From the NCBI RefSeq assembly GCF_023856365.1, contig NW_026042827.1, positions 26,912 through 90,911 on the forward strand: a stretch of 64,000 nt of DNA. Reading direction: 5' to 3'. Of the stretch, positions 1 through 10,864 are shown in pieces (position 1 is the stretch's first letter; every line of letters starts with the position of its first letter). Source of the stretch: Brienomyrus brachyistius. Its lineage: Eukaryota; Chordata; Actinopteri; Osteoglossiformes; Mormyridae. A model generated the notes under the pieces. The model ran no database searches. It saw nothing but the letters and a program-made list of their open reading frames with translations, and was not told the DNA's origin. Made by a program: the position numbers and the translations under genes.

Positions 1-850
1 TTTGGAACGCGCCAGCAGCTACACAGTATATTTACAATTATATAGATTGTGAGGCATAAAATAAGGTGTGAGTAATATAACATAACGACATAATATAAGT
101 AATCATTAATTAATCATTACAGATGGTATGAGGTGTGAACCGCTAGGCTGCTATGGCATGTTTGGTATCAAACCGATGGAAAATCACTCCAGTTTCCAAA
201 TCTGGTCAGTGGTTACCACGAAAGTGAATATATCAAAAGTTACACCAGCCTAACGAAAATCATCAATACAAGGGAAATCACTCTGGTCATAAATCTCAAA
301 AGGACTGATACAGACCCCCTTCCGAAAGCCCGCCAAATGGATGGTCAGCCATTGGTCCAGGAGTCGAATTCCTGGTCACTCCTATTCACGAACTTTACAC
401 TATAAAACCTGGCACCTCAGAACAAAGCCAGGAGAGGAGAAACAGAAGGGAGGAGAAAACAAAAGACCATCAGCACGAAGAGAGGCAGAGAACATCAGCC
501 CAAGAGAAGAGAAGCCCACAAGAAGCCCTCCTGAAGCCTATCAGTGAAGACCCAGCTGGACAGAGAACTGCAACCAAGCCCAAGCTTCACCAGGAGAGGG
601 AATCAGAGGGGCTCCACTCCAACAACCGCTGCAAACACCGCGCCTCCCTGAGTGCCATCACCCATCAGCTCATCAGCCTCCGCAACCAACTGCCAAGACC
701 CCCCCCCCCCACTCTGCAACCAAGTAAACAAACTTCCTTTCATTTATAACAACCTAAACTCCTATTCACCTGCTATATTACTTTAGGACAGTATTTCCAC
801 AAATTGCTTGCTTTGCAGAACAGTATTTTCCCTTTTAAGGTTACTCATTT
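1..850. other. No gene recognised; AC/AG-rich unique-looking DNA
   Basis: I see no coding exon, RNA gene or named repeat. Positions 420-720 are purine-rich then C-rich, with a poly-C run near 697-711. The short open frame at 341-547 has a low-complexity, charged composition and no recognisable domain, so I do not call it a gene. Confidence 0.4.
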
Positions 851-953
851 TAAATCTGGTCATTGCATTTTCATGATTACATTGTTTGTGTCCACTCCGT
901 TATTTCGTGTTTATTGTTTGTTAGGTGTAATGTCTGTCTTATGTTAGTTATAG
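851..953 (+). repeat. Dispersed repeat, copy 1 (matches 4009-4102)
   Basis: About 95 bases, from the words aaatctggtcattgcatt to gtcttatgttagttata, recur almost unchanged at 4009-4102. Copy 1 has a small insertion after 'gcatt'. The second copy is directly flanked by a CR1 fragment and a SINE, so this is probably part of an unnamed transposon. Confidence 0.6.
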
Positions 954-2030
954 GAATAAATGCATGTCTTTTACACAACTTCAGCCTCCGTTCATTGAGT
1001 GCTCACAAGAATCCCTGCCTGTGCGATCTACGCTCTGAAACCTCAAATTCGCCTGAAATATCGCGAGACTCTCTCTCATTGGCCGTGAGGGGAGCTTCGC
1101 TACCGATCGTTTACATTACCTGGTGACGCAGCTCGTTGGACAAGCCTTCTATTCTAACCCAGGTTATTACGTGATACTGGTTATTAATGAGTTCCATTTA
1201 AGTCACACATTAACAGACTCACGGTGTTTCGCAATTGAGTTTGAGCCGACCATTCAGCATAAAAATTGGTTAATAATCACAAGGCACAAGGTTTAAACTT
1301 ATTCTGAGCACACAATTTAAACTTTTTATGACCGAACGTGCAGTGAAGAAGCGCTACTGTGAACTGGTTGCAAAAGTCGCACTCATGGCAATCTGAAGGC
1401 ATTTAAGCGGGATCATATGGGCTTATTATAGTTATTTTTATTTCTATTATTAGTAGTTATATTATTTTGTTTTATTTTCGGTGATTTCATTGTAGTTCTT
1501 TCGTATTAAACTGCAGTAAACTTTAACCCTATGTCTGACGAGATTCTCAGATGTAGCGCTTTGTTTCCAGGTTCAATTCGGACGAGTGTCTCCGTTTCTA
1601 TATATCCTGGGAGAGATCTCTCTATTAGCGAACGGGAATACTTGTTATGAGGTTCTAACCTAAATTATGTTGCGCTTGGACATAAGACCGATAGCTTAGT
1701 TACCTATCAGGATCATACTCGTATGTGTGTGCCTGCTTTAGACAAAGCAAGTTTAACACAACTTTGCGCTGTGAGCCAAGTGTGTGTCATTTAGAAATTG
1801 GGAGTCTCCTGTGCTTGAGACCCACCGTGGTTAAGCACCATTTGCGACGAGATATAGTGCACTCACAATTTAAATCTGTCGCCGTAACGCGTGCGCCGTC
1901 TCGCTTCAGTAATTGTTTTAAGGGGTTTTATACTGTGCAAGGCACAGAAGAAGGCCACAAGCAGCATGCGCATGCATTAAATGTGTGTGTCACTCATCTA
2001 GCGTCGGCAACCGCCTAGCTATATCTTTGG
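954..2030. other. No gene recognised
   Basis: Mixed-composition DNA, including an AT-rich stretch at 1420-1520. I see no exon with splice sites, no RNA gene and no repeat I can name. The open frame at 1725-2018 shows no domain and ends just before the minisatellite. Confidence 0.4.
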
Positions 2031-2033
2031 TTA

Positions 2034-3113
2034 CCTCTAGTGGTCAGGCATAGAACTACCACTCCATTTCGAAATTGCGCCTCTAGTGGCCAGGCATAGA
2101 ACTACCACTCAATTTCGATATTGCGCCTCTAGTGGCCAGGCATAGAACTACCACTCCATTTTGATTTTGCGCCCCCGGTGGTCAGGCATAGAACTACCTC
2201 TCCATTTCGATATTGCGCCCCCGGTGGTCAGGCATAGAACTACCACTCCAGTTCGAAATTGCGCCTCTAGTGGTCAGGCATATAACTACCACTCCATTTC
2301 GAAATCGCGCCTCTAGTGGTCAGGCATAGAACTACCACTCCATTTCGAAATTGGGCTTCTAGTGGTCAGGCATAGAACTACCACTCAATTTTGAAATTGC
2401 GCTTCTAGTGGCAAGCCATAGAAGTACTACTCCATTTCGAAATCGCGCCTCTAGTGGTCAGGCATAGAACTACCACTCCATTTCGATATTGCGCCCCCGG
2501 TGGTCAGGCATAGAACTACCACTCCATTTCGAAATTGCGCTTCTAGTGGTCAGGCATAGAACTACCACTCAATTTTGAAATTGCGCTTCTAGTGACAAGC
2601 CATAGAACTACTACTCCATTTCGAAATCGCGCCTCTAGTGGTCAGGCATAGAACTACTATTCCATTTCGTAATCGTGCCTCTAGTGGTCAGGCATAGAAC
2701 TACCACTCCATTTCGAAATTGCGCTCCCGGTGGTCAGGCATAGAACTACCACTCCATTTCGATATTGCGCCCCCGGTGGTCAGGCATAGAAGTACCACTC
2801 CATTTCGATATTGCGCCCCCGGTGGTCAGGCATAGAACTACCACTCCAGTTCGAAATTGCGCCTCCAGTGGTCAGGCATAGAACTACCACTCCATTTCAA
2901 AATCGCGCCTCCATTGGTCAGGCATAGAACTACAACTCCATTTCGATATTGCGCCCCCGGTGGTCAGGCATAGAACTACCACTCCATTTCGAAATTGCGC
3001 TTCTAGTGGTCAGGCATAGAACTACCACTCAATTTTGAAATTGCGCTTCTAGTGGCAAGCCATAGCAGTGCCACTCCATTGAAATTGCACCTCTAGTGGT
3101 CCGCCATAGTAGG
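2034..3113 (+). repeat. 46-bp minisatellite, about 23 units
   Basis: A tandem array with a 46-bp period. The core of each unit is 'gtggtcaggcatagaacta' followed by 'ccactccatttcgaaattgcg'. Three head variants alternate (cctctagtgg, cccccggtgg, cttctagtgg), and the order of variants is itself partly repeated (compare 2500-2620 with 2950-3070), so the array has higher-order structure. The last units near 3060-3110 are the most degenerate. It is non-coding: many stops and no shared frame, since 46 is not a multiple of three. Confidence 0.9.
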
Positions 3114-3896
3114 TTAACAACATCTGAGTTGGGTCTCTGGTGGTCAACTGCGGTGATACAACACGCATAATTGGACACACAGGTTCTTGCCTGAAAGCAG
3201 GAATCAACTTCACGGACTAAATCAGTTTGATCACAATACATTAACATCCAATTAGGTTATTGTTGCATAACTAATTGATGTTTACAATTGAATAAGAAAC
3301 ACAATTCATTTGGTTTGATTCCCGTTTAACCTTTTTGATTTATTTTAGGTTTTATTTCACCTTATGCTTTCATTCATTCCCTCTCCCCCAACAAGGGGAC
3401 TTGCATAGAAGTTCAACCACTATTAACAACAGTAAACCAGTTACGTACACAATCCCATCAGGAAGTCGTTTGGATGTGATCAGTTGAGCCCTTCGGGTGC
3501 TGGGTGCTTACCATTCGCTCTCTGTTGGTTGAGCTTGTCTGTGGCTCTGCTGTCACTGCTTGTGATCGTACAGTTTGTCAGAACCGAAGGGGAGTTCTCA
3601 GCAATTGGATGCCCAAAAGCGTGTCAGCCCGGCTACACCCACTGACTCATTACGGGCAAGGCTGACAGGTACCTCAGGCGGTCATTACAACTTTTGAGCA
3701 GGACTTCGTTTAGGGTGAGTTCTGAGAACGGCCCTAGCTTGGACTCTCACTAGGGTGGGTGATACCTGAAGGCAATTTTGCCAGCCGATAAGCTGAGCTC
3801 CACCTGGGTTGTCTCAGTTGTGCATACAGAATACGCCCTTCCAAGTTAACATTGCTGGGGATCGGGGGAGTGGAAGCCGGACTCAGGCTTGCTTGG
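3114..3896. other. No gene recognised
   Basis: Flanks the minisatellite. I see no conserved coding motif on either strand. The short minus-strand open frame at 3029-3247 mostly overlaps the minisatellite and is not believable as a gene. Confidence 0.4.
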
Positions 3897-4011
3897 CTGG
3901 GAGAATGATTCCTGGTCTTAGAGGAATGTTTAATGAGGAGAGGTTAGCTGAGCTGAATCTGTTTAGCCTCGAGCAAAGGAGACTAAGGGGGGACATAATC
4001 CAGGTGTTAAA
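3897..4011 (+). mobile_element. CR1-like LINE fragment (RT C-terminal part)
   Basis: This short segment encodes MIPGLRGM...EERLAELNLFSL and QRRLRGDIIQV. The same words are found in the longer CR1-like copies at 11150-12136 (minus) and 52836-53129 (plus). Only about 115 bases remain and it is broken on both sides, so it is a fossil. Confidence 0.8.
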
Positions 4012-4102
4012 TCTGGTCATTGCATTACATTTTTTTTGTATCCACTCCTTTATTTCGTGTTTATTGTTTGTTAGGTGTAATGTCTGTCTTATGTTAGTTA
4101 TA
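4009..4102 (+). repeat. Dispersed repeat, copy 2 (matches 851-953)
   Basis: Near-identical to 851-953. It lies between the CR1 fragment and a SINE fragment, suggesting a mosaic of nested insertions. Confidence 0.6.
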
Positions 4103-4245
4103 TCCATCCATCCATTTTCCAAACTGCTTATCCTACTGGGTCGCGGGTGGTCCGGAACCTATCCCGGAATGTGGAATGGGCACGAGGCAGGGAACAATCC
4201 AGGATGGGGGGCAGCCCATCACAGGGCACACTCACACACAAATCG
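4103..4245 (-). mobile_element. SINE 3' fragment (ATGG-tailed family), minus orientation
   Basis: Begins with the (CCAT)n tail, then 'ttttccaaactgcttatcc', 'tgggtcgcgggtggtccgg' and 'gggcacgaggcagggaacaa'. These are shared with the full SINEs at 46761-47109, 49733-50086 and 56423-56777. The tRNA-like head is missing. Confidence 0.85.
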
Positions 4246-4985
4246 TGATTATATTATTGCACTATACTATATAAATAAAAAGTAAACTTAATACCAGTTG
4301 TGGTAATAAAGTGCACAGAGAGTAAGAGAGAGTAGGGTTTCACATAAACGTATGTTCATTAGCATTTAGTATTCTGATGGCTTTGGGGTTAGAAGCTCTT
4401 ATTAAATCTGGTTGTTCTGCAATGCATACTGCGGTAACGTTTACCAGAGGGCAGAAGTTCAAACATCTCATGTGCTGGGTGCGTGGGATCTTTTTTAAAT
4501 ATAATTATGCATATGTAGAACTAGGGATATGATCCTGTTAAGTATGATAGTTCTGTCTCATTATTGCAGGATCGACATCCATAGTAACTGTGGTGATCTA
4601 TCCATTTGTGTGCATGTCTGTGTGTGTGTGTGCGAGCGGGTATACCTATCCTACCCCATAGCGTGATAAATACCTGTTTTTTTTTTCCCTTATGGGGACC
4701 ACGAAACTGAAAACCAGGAAAACTCTATTTTATAAAAATCTGTGACTGCTGTGGAAAAACTAAAAATGCAAAACCTCTTTTATTTTGCTTGGTTACTTAT
4801 GGTTATGGTTAGGGCAGGGTGGGGGTTAAGATTGTCATAGTTAGCGTTAGCATTTATCCAATAGAAGTCAATGAGCGGGCCCCATAAGGATAGGTATACC
4901 CTATGTGTGTGCATGTGTGTGTTTGTCCCATATTGCCTGGGCTTCAGGATACCTCATAACCCGGAACTTCATCAGAAGTAGTTAG
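4246..4985. other. No gene recognised
   Basis: Contains a short TG-rich stretch near 4612-4632 and nothing else I can name. Confidence 0.4.
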
Positions 4986-5038
4986 AAAATGGATGAATGG
5001 ATGGATGGATGGATGGATGGATGGATGGATGGATGGAC
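4986..5038 (+). repeat. (ATGG)n microsatellite at a decayed SINE-like end
   Basis: About twelve ATGG units follow 'gaagtagttagaaaatggatg', which resembles the 3' end and tail of the SINE family in this window. The tail has probably expanded after insertion. Confidence 0.8.
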
Positions 5039-5439
5039 AGATCAATAAAAGTACAGAACATCCATTTTACAAAGAACCATCAACACTAAATGTATGCACT
5101 GGTCATGCTCCTGGAAATTAAACTTTTCTGAAAAGCAGCATGTTCATAAATTAGCTGCTGTTATACCTTGGGGGAACAAATGCAGATGAAATTGTAAAAC
5201 AAACTGCAGTGGCAAAACAGTTCTGGCTGCCTGTGCTGCCCTGCCTGCCCGCCCTCCTGCCCATTACGTCCTGCCTGTGCCACCCTCCTGCCTGCCCTCC
5301 TGCCTGTTTACGTCTTTCCTGTGTGCCCTGCTGCCAGTTATTCTGTATTTACATCCGGACTTAACTAATTGAACCATATAAACCATATAAATCAGGACTT
5401 TGTTAACCTGACTTCTGCCCTGTGGAGGATGGGCTCCCC

Positions 5440-5630
5440 CTTTCACTCTGGTTCCTCCAAAGGTTTCTTACTATGACTGAGTTTATCCTTGCCAATGTCG
5501 CTTTCTAATTTTTCAGGCTAGATCTTGCTCACTGGGACAATTGGGCAGGGACAAAGTAAAGTGCTTTGAGACAATGTAAGGCTATGAAAATGTACTATAC
5601 AAAATAAAGTGAATTGACTTGAGTAATGTG
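5440..5630 (+). mobile_element. Non-LTR retrotransposon 3' end, fossil
   Basis: The sequence runs from 'ggttcctccaaaggtttctta' through 'ttgctcactgggacaattg' to 'aagtgctttgagacaatgt' and 'aataaagtgaattgacttga'. This order is the usual 3' end of a widespread fish LINE group. No coding part is left. Confidence 0.65.
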
Positions 5631-7467
5631 GCACAAAGCAACCCTTCTTTGCCACAGGAAATGTCTGGTGCAATTTCTTTTTTAATTGTACATGTCAATT
5701 GCATAATACCCTAAACTAATTCATTATTATTTCTATTATTATCATCATCATCAGTATTTCATTAGTATTCCATGGTATTTAGATTTTTCAGGAATCAGTG
5801 TGTGTACTGTATACTTTTTAATTTATTTGCACTATGTGTAGTGTCTCTGCAGCTGTATATACTTGCTGCATTATGCACAAGAACTTCCCTCAGGCATCAG
5901 TATAGTTAATCAAATGTAATATTTCTTGCTTGTTTATTAAGTTGTTTTAGGTATTTTGTGTGTTCCACTTAATTTAGTGTAATTAGTCCTAGTTGACTCA
6001 GGTTTAGTTAGATTTTTCCTTCTGTTGTTCCTCTGCATCATGCTACTGTCATAAAATTTCAATGTCTTACCTAACTTAAGAGTTTTGTGCATTGTGTTTT
6101 GGAGAGAAAGAAATCATTACTTTTTTTCTTTAGATTCATCCACTGATTCTATCACCTATGACACATTCCCCCTGAATATTTGTTTGTTTATTTATGTATT
6201 TGCTTGGGGGATGGAATTAACAAACAGAAATAACTGAATGAATCAGGGTAGTGAAAAACATTTATAAACTTATCATTTTGGTATTGGTACGATCCTGTTC
6301 TGGTTAGTTAGCCGAGGGAGTAAATCATCCGGAGTTTCATCTCTCAATCTCCTCCTACACCCACTCAGCATCACAGTATGGACTCCCCAATGCAACTGAT
6401 CTGCACGTATTTGTACTCTGGGAGGAAATTGAAGCCCCCATAGGAAAAACTCAAAGCCTACAGACATATGCACAAAACCAGGGGACATGCTCAGTTCTGC
6501 AGGCCTGGAAGTGTGAGAGAAGGCTATTTATTGAGTTTCCCCTCTGCCCCTGGTAAAGATGAAACATGCACAAGTCATTAAACACACATATACTTACATG
6601 AAAGTCTGACTGATACTGGAGCTTCCAGTGCCCGTAAACCAGGTACTGGGGTACTCCATTTCCTTCTTGATAATTAGCGCCATTGAAAAAAAAAACGGTG
6701 CCTTTCCTAATATTAACTGACTCTCAGACAAATGTACTGCTTGAAGACCCTGCCACTATTCGCATTTTCCAGCAGGAGTCACAAATCTTCATTGCATTCA
6801 GTTTATTCTCAGATGAGCTCATGCATGTTTCTATGTGCATCTTTACACTTAAACAAATACAGCTAACCTCTGTTGTTATATTCCATATATATTTGTCGTG
6901 ACTGGCCTTTTTTCTCAAATGATGGATTTCTGAAACTAAAACTGACAGTATTCTAAAATATTTATATTGCCACATCATCGACACATGTTCTAATATGACA
7001 TAGCATTCCCCTGGACCATAGTGCGACTTAGAGACAAGATATAACATGCCCTTCACGGTAAAACACTAGATAGGTGCAACACTTAATGTCAACGTTGTCA
7101 ATGTCAATGTTGACTTAATGTCAACGTTAAATTCATGGATTCGCAAATTAAGTAACACGGTTACAGTACAAAAACGAGCAGAGCTGTGTATGGCATGACT
7201 ATCTCGCGGCGGCGACAAAATATGCTTATCCTTCTAATTATTCAGAAGAAAATATATTTGCAAGCACAGCCGTTCACGGCTTCCGTACAAAAAGCTGTCA
7301 CTACGCTACAGGAAGAATACACGACCAATATAGGATTTACACAAGTCTGCTTCTTTTGTTTTATTTAGTAACAACTTTCACAAAAATTGACAGCAATACT
7401 GCTAAAAGTGCAGATCTGTTGCCAAATTAAATAAACAAAGAAATTAATCATAAAAATATTCAAAGTA
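5631..7467. other. No gene recognised
   Basis: AT-rich DNA with short open frames on both strands (for example 6273-6488, 6683-6901 and 6724-7056). None shows a domain, a supported splice site or a biased composition that suggests coding. Confidence 0.4.
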
Positions 7468-7627
7468 TATACAGCCAGGGGCGCCGCTAGCAATTTTGGG
7501 CCCTATGACAAAATATGAGGTTGGGCCCCCCTACCACACCCATTCAGATCTCTGGGGGCCCCTAAAGGGCGTGGGCCCTTAGAATTGTCCCAACTTTCCC
7601 CCCCTTAGCGGCGCCCCTGTATACAGC
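7468..7627. mobile_element. hAT-type MITE (144 bp) with 8-bp target duplication
   Basis: The element at 7476-7619 starts CAGGGGCGCCGCTA and ends with the exact inverse, TAGCGGCGCCCCTG, giving 14-bp terminal inverted repeats. It is flanked on both sides by the perfect 8-bp direct repeat TATACAGC (7468-7475 and 7620-7627). Eight-base target duplications and CAGGG-type ends are typical of the hAT superfamily. There is no coding capacity, so it must have been moved by a transposase encoded elsewhere. Confidence 0.92.
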
Positions 7628-8160
7628 TAACCATTTCCAATCGAAAAGTACATACAAGTCTCCAATATAAGTTATACAATGGAGCGCAGATAAAACTTTT
7701 AAATAGTAATTAACCAAACTATATAAAGAATACAAGTTTGAATACAGGTAATTTGTATAAATTTTACTGTGTTCAGACTGAAAAATCAGCACCAGCCTTA
7801 CACACATTGCAGTTCTGCTTTTTTCTTCTTTTAGCATAATTACCCGTTTCACGTTCACGAGGCAGAAGATCCCTGCAAATGTGAAAATTCACAAGTAACA
7901 GGCACCATTAACCTCAAGCCATAACAGTCTGCTAGCCTGAACAATAGCAAACTCTATGTATTACCAATTATTACGCAGGTTGTCACTTTATCAAATCATG
8001 ACTGTTACTAAGAAGTGGGAGTGAAACGCGTGTCACGAGATCTCGCGATATTACAACATGACGAGATTTCTCGTTGGAGCGAAAAGCCGTTTCACGAATG
8101 CGCTGCAAATGAGCTGCTGTAAATATGTCGGCATCTGACTAAATTACTATAGTAGATACC

Positions 8161-8340
8161 CCAGACACTTTTGAATCTTTTGTGTGTCAGCATTTCGGGT
8201 GCCCGGCGGAAAATATAAATGGCGAAAGGGAGACAGACAAAACACGAACCATCTGTAAGGACTGTAGAAAGCTAATGCCGCACACAGCGGCTAATGCTAC
8301 TACTAACTACTATGCAAAGCCATTTGCAGCACCATCATAG
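8161..8340 (+). pseudogene. Remnant of a BED-finger (hAT-like) transposase
   Basis: Translating the plus strand here gives ...RTICKDCRKLMPHTAANATTNYYAK..., resembling the C-x2-C half of a BED zinc finger as found at the N-terminus of hAT transposases. No downstream catalytic domain is present. This is a weak fossil call. Confidence 0.4.
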
Positions 8341-9520
8341 CTCTTTATTTAAATTCACTGCACCGGTGAAGAAAACATTTTTAAAAAAATGTTATGTTTA
8401 TTATTGGGTGCTTTCCACTTCATGCACCCACATACAGCGCTAGCTTAAAGCAATGCATTCTGGTCCTGACGCAATGCATCATGGTTATATTTTTTATCGC
8501 CCGTTGCATTACGTCACCATGTCACATGGTACCAAAACTCCGCGAGAGCAAGACACATCAGGCAGCACCTCTTAGCAGGCTGCACAGGCTGGATCCGCCT
8601 CCATTACGACACAACTTTGCCCTTATTGGCTTAAGATTTTAGTTACATACATGACGTTTGTATATCTGCTATTTCTCCCGAGAAGCAGGTAAAGCGGTAA
8701 CTGCTTTTCAATTAATTTACTTGGTAAAATTAAATTTAAATAAATGATATGAATATTGTAATAGTACTCGTGAGCTTTGTTTGTTGTTAGTTACTGTAAT
8801 GTTGCGCTGCTTTATTTGTTTAATCGTCTTGTCTGTGAAGACATTCAAGTTAATCAAATAAGAACTGCACTGTACACTGTACATGACCATAAAAACTTTG
8901 AATCCTTGAAATAAATGTTTTTGATCTTTTCCTTGGCAGTTATCTTTTTACACAGGGCCTCTATGTACACAATAGTTATTTTTTTCACGACTAACAGTAT
9001 GGATCAGGAGTTGGTTATTGTAAAAGAAGTAATGTGCATGCAGGTGATATTTGTATAGATTTATATTTACCCCTAGGTGATAAGTTTTACAGTCATTTCT
9101 TTTACCGTTTGGCCTCTCGGTTGAACATAATAGTGGCGCGAGCAGCTCCACTTGGTTTTTTAAAAATACTCAGCCATGAACTTTTGGTGAACTCAGGTGA
9201 ATCCCTTCCTTCAGTAGTAAACCTTGGTAGTTTCAGCCGTTTACACATTGTCTCACTAAAAGGTTGATAATATATTTGTCCTTTTACATAGTGATAAAAT
9301 ATACGCGATAAAAATGTGAATATTCATAGATTCAGGACTAACAAAGTAGCTAACAGAAACTCAGACTAACAAAAGGTGCAAATACATACTCAGTTGGTTC
9401 CATTGTGTTGATTACATTATAATGTTTACATTGTAATGATTATATCATGGATATTTGGCATACTTTTTATAAAATCGTAATTCTTATATTCTGCGTTATA
9501 TAGTGCTAAATAATATTCCA
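8341..9520. other. No gene recognised
   Basis: AT-rich with short open frames on both strands. I see no domains, RNA genes or named repeats. Confidence 0.4.
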
Positions 9521-9735
9521 TAGATGGATGGACTTTATTAATCCCCGTGGGGAAATTGTGTTTTTTATGTCTCCCTCAACTTACTCTTTGTGGAGTAAGT
9601 TGTCCGCGAAGTGCAGCTACCTGTTGGGGCGCCCAGGGAGCTGGGGGTTAAGGGCCTTGCTCAAGGACCCACAGACGTGCTGAGGCTGGGTTAGTTTCAA
9701 CTGGTGACCTCATTACAGGCACAAGGACTGACCCC
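9521..9735 (+). repeat. Fish dispersed repeat ('tttattaatccccgtgggg' type), copy 1
   Basis: It shares the ordered words 'actttatt', 'gagaaattgt'-like, 'agagtaagttgtc', 'gagctgggggttaagggcct' and 'gctcaaggac' with 33826-34055. The end 'ctggtgacctcattacaggc' resembles a B-box-like SINE region. Family name not determined. Confidence 0.7.
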
Positions 9736-10864
9736 TGCCCCCCAACTGTGTATGAGTAGCATTTATGCTGTTTCTTGAGTGTGAGCTAGTACATAAACCA
9801 GCTAGTGCTCACCATTGCAAAAATACTCTAGCTTTCTGTCATACACATTTTTTTATTTTCTTACATTGTCCGTTTTTGTTCATAGTCTGTAATATTCTGA
9901 ATAACGACAATGTAGAGGAAAAACAGATTAAATTCTCCTTGTTTGTAATTTCCCCATGTAATCCACTGCCTTGTGGTAAGAGGTGCAAAAGTCAGACGCG
10001 TTGAATGATGAGGATACGATATTGAGTTTAGTTCTTGAGAGGATTTATTCATATGATATTTTAACACACAGTACTTTGAACTGGTTTGTTTGGCGCAAAA
10101 GGGCCGATATGCAGACACCATCACACATGGCAAATACGGTCAATGACTGTTTCACTTTGCACCTTCAGCCCTGAGCCGCGTAATCTCAGCACCTTTAATA
10201 ACAACCATTGCTGCCTCCTACAGGTGGGAATACACTTAGACAATAGTAAATATCACTAAGGCAGGCAAGTACCTCTCGTTTCAAGTGTTGCAATACTATA
10301 TAACATTATATTATAAACAATAAATACGAATAAATAAAAACATTAAACAAATAAACATAATCAATAATATTCATGAATAATTATGCTTAATATACAAATA
10401 AAAGAATAGCTCCTGCAGATGATTTCAGATAACTACTGGAACAATGAGTTCTGGAGGGGAGCAAGCTCTGTTACATGCTATAGAAATGTTGATCTGATTC
10501 CTTTCATTATCAGATTGTTACCACTGTTAAAAACCACAGATATTGTATTCTGATTGTATGCATTTCCTTATTAGGGCATGTCAGTTACTTCTGTTAAAAA
10601 ATCCGTTTATTCTGACGTCGTAAATTTCCTGATCAGAGTTTACCCTCTTTAAAGTGATGGAGGTCCACTTGTGCCAAAGATACATCGATATGCATATGAG
10701 ATTTCGTTTGTGCCAAAAATATGTAAATAGCACACAGTCCATGTCGACTGAGCATGTGACAAAGAATTTTTCTGTGACAATTCTATTTTGTCAATGAGTT
10801 TGTCTGTGGAGCCCCTGAAGGGACCTAATGGTGTCCGCTAATTAGATACCCAGAAATAAACTGT
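9736..10864. other. No gene recognised
   Basis: AT-rich, especially 10310-10400. Open frames here are short and overlap on both strands without any recognisable domain. Confidence 0.4.

Noticed and set aside
2034..3113. CRISPR-like array
   Set aside because: The units are contiguous 46-bp repeats without unique spacers, in a vertebrate genome. It is a minisatellite.
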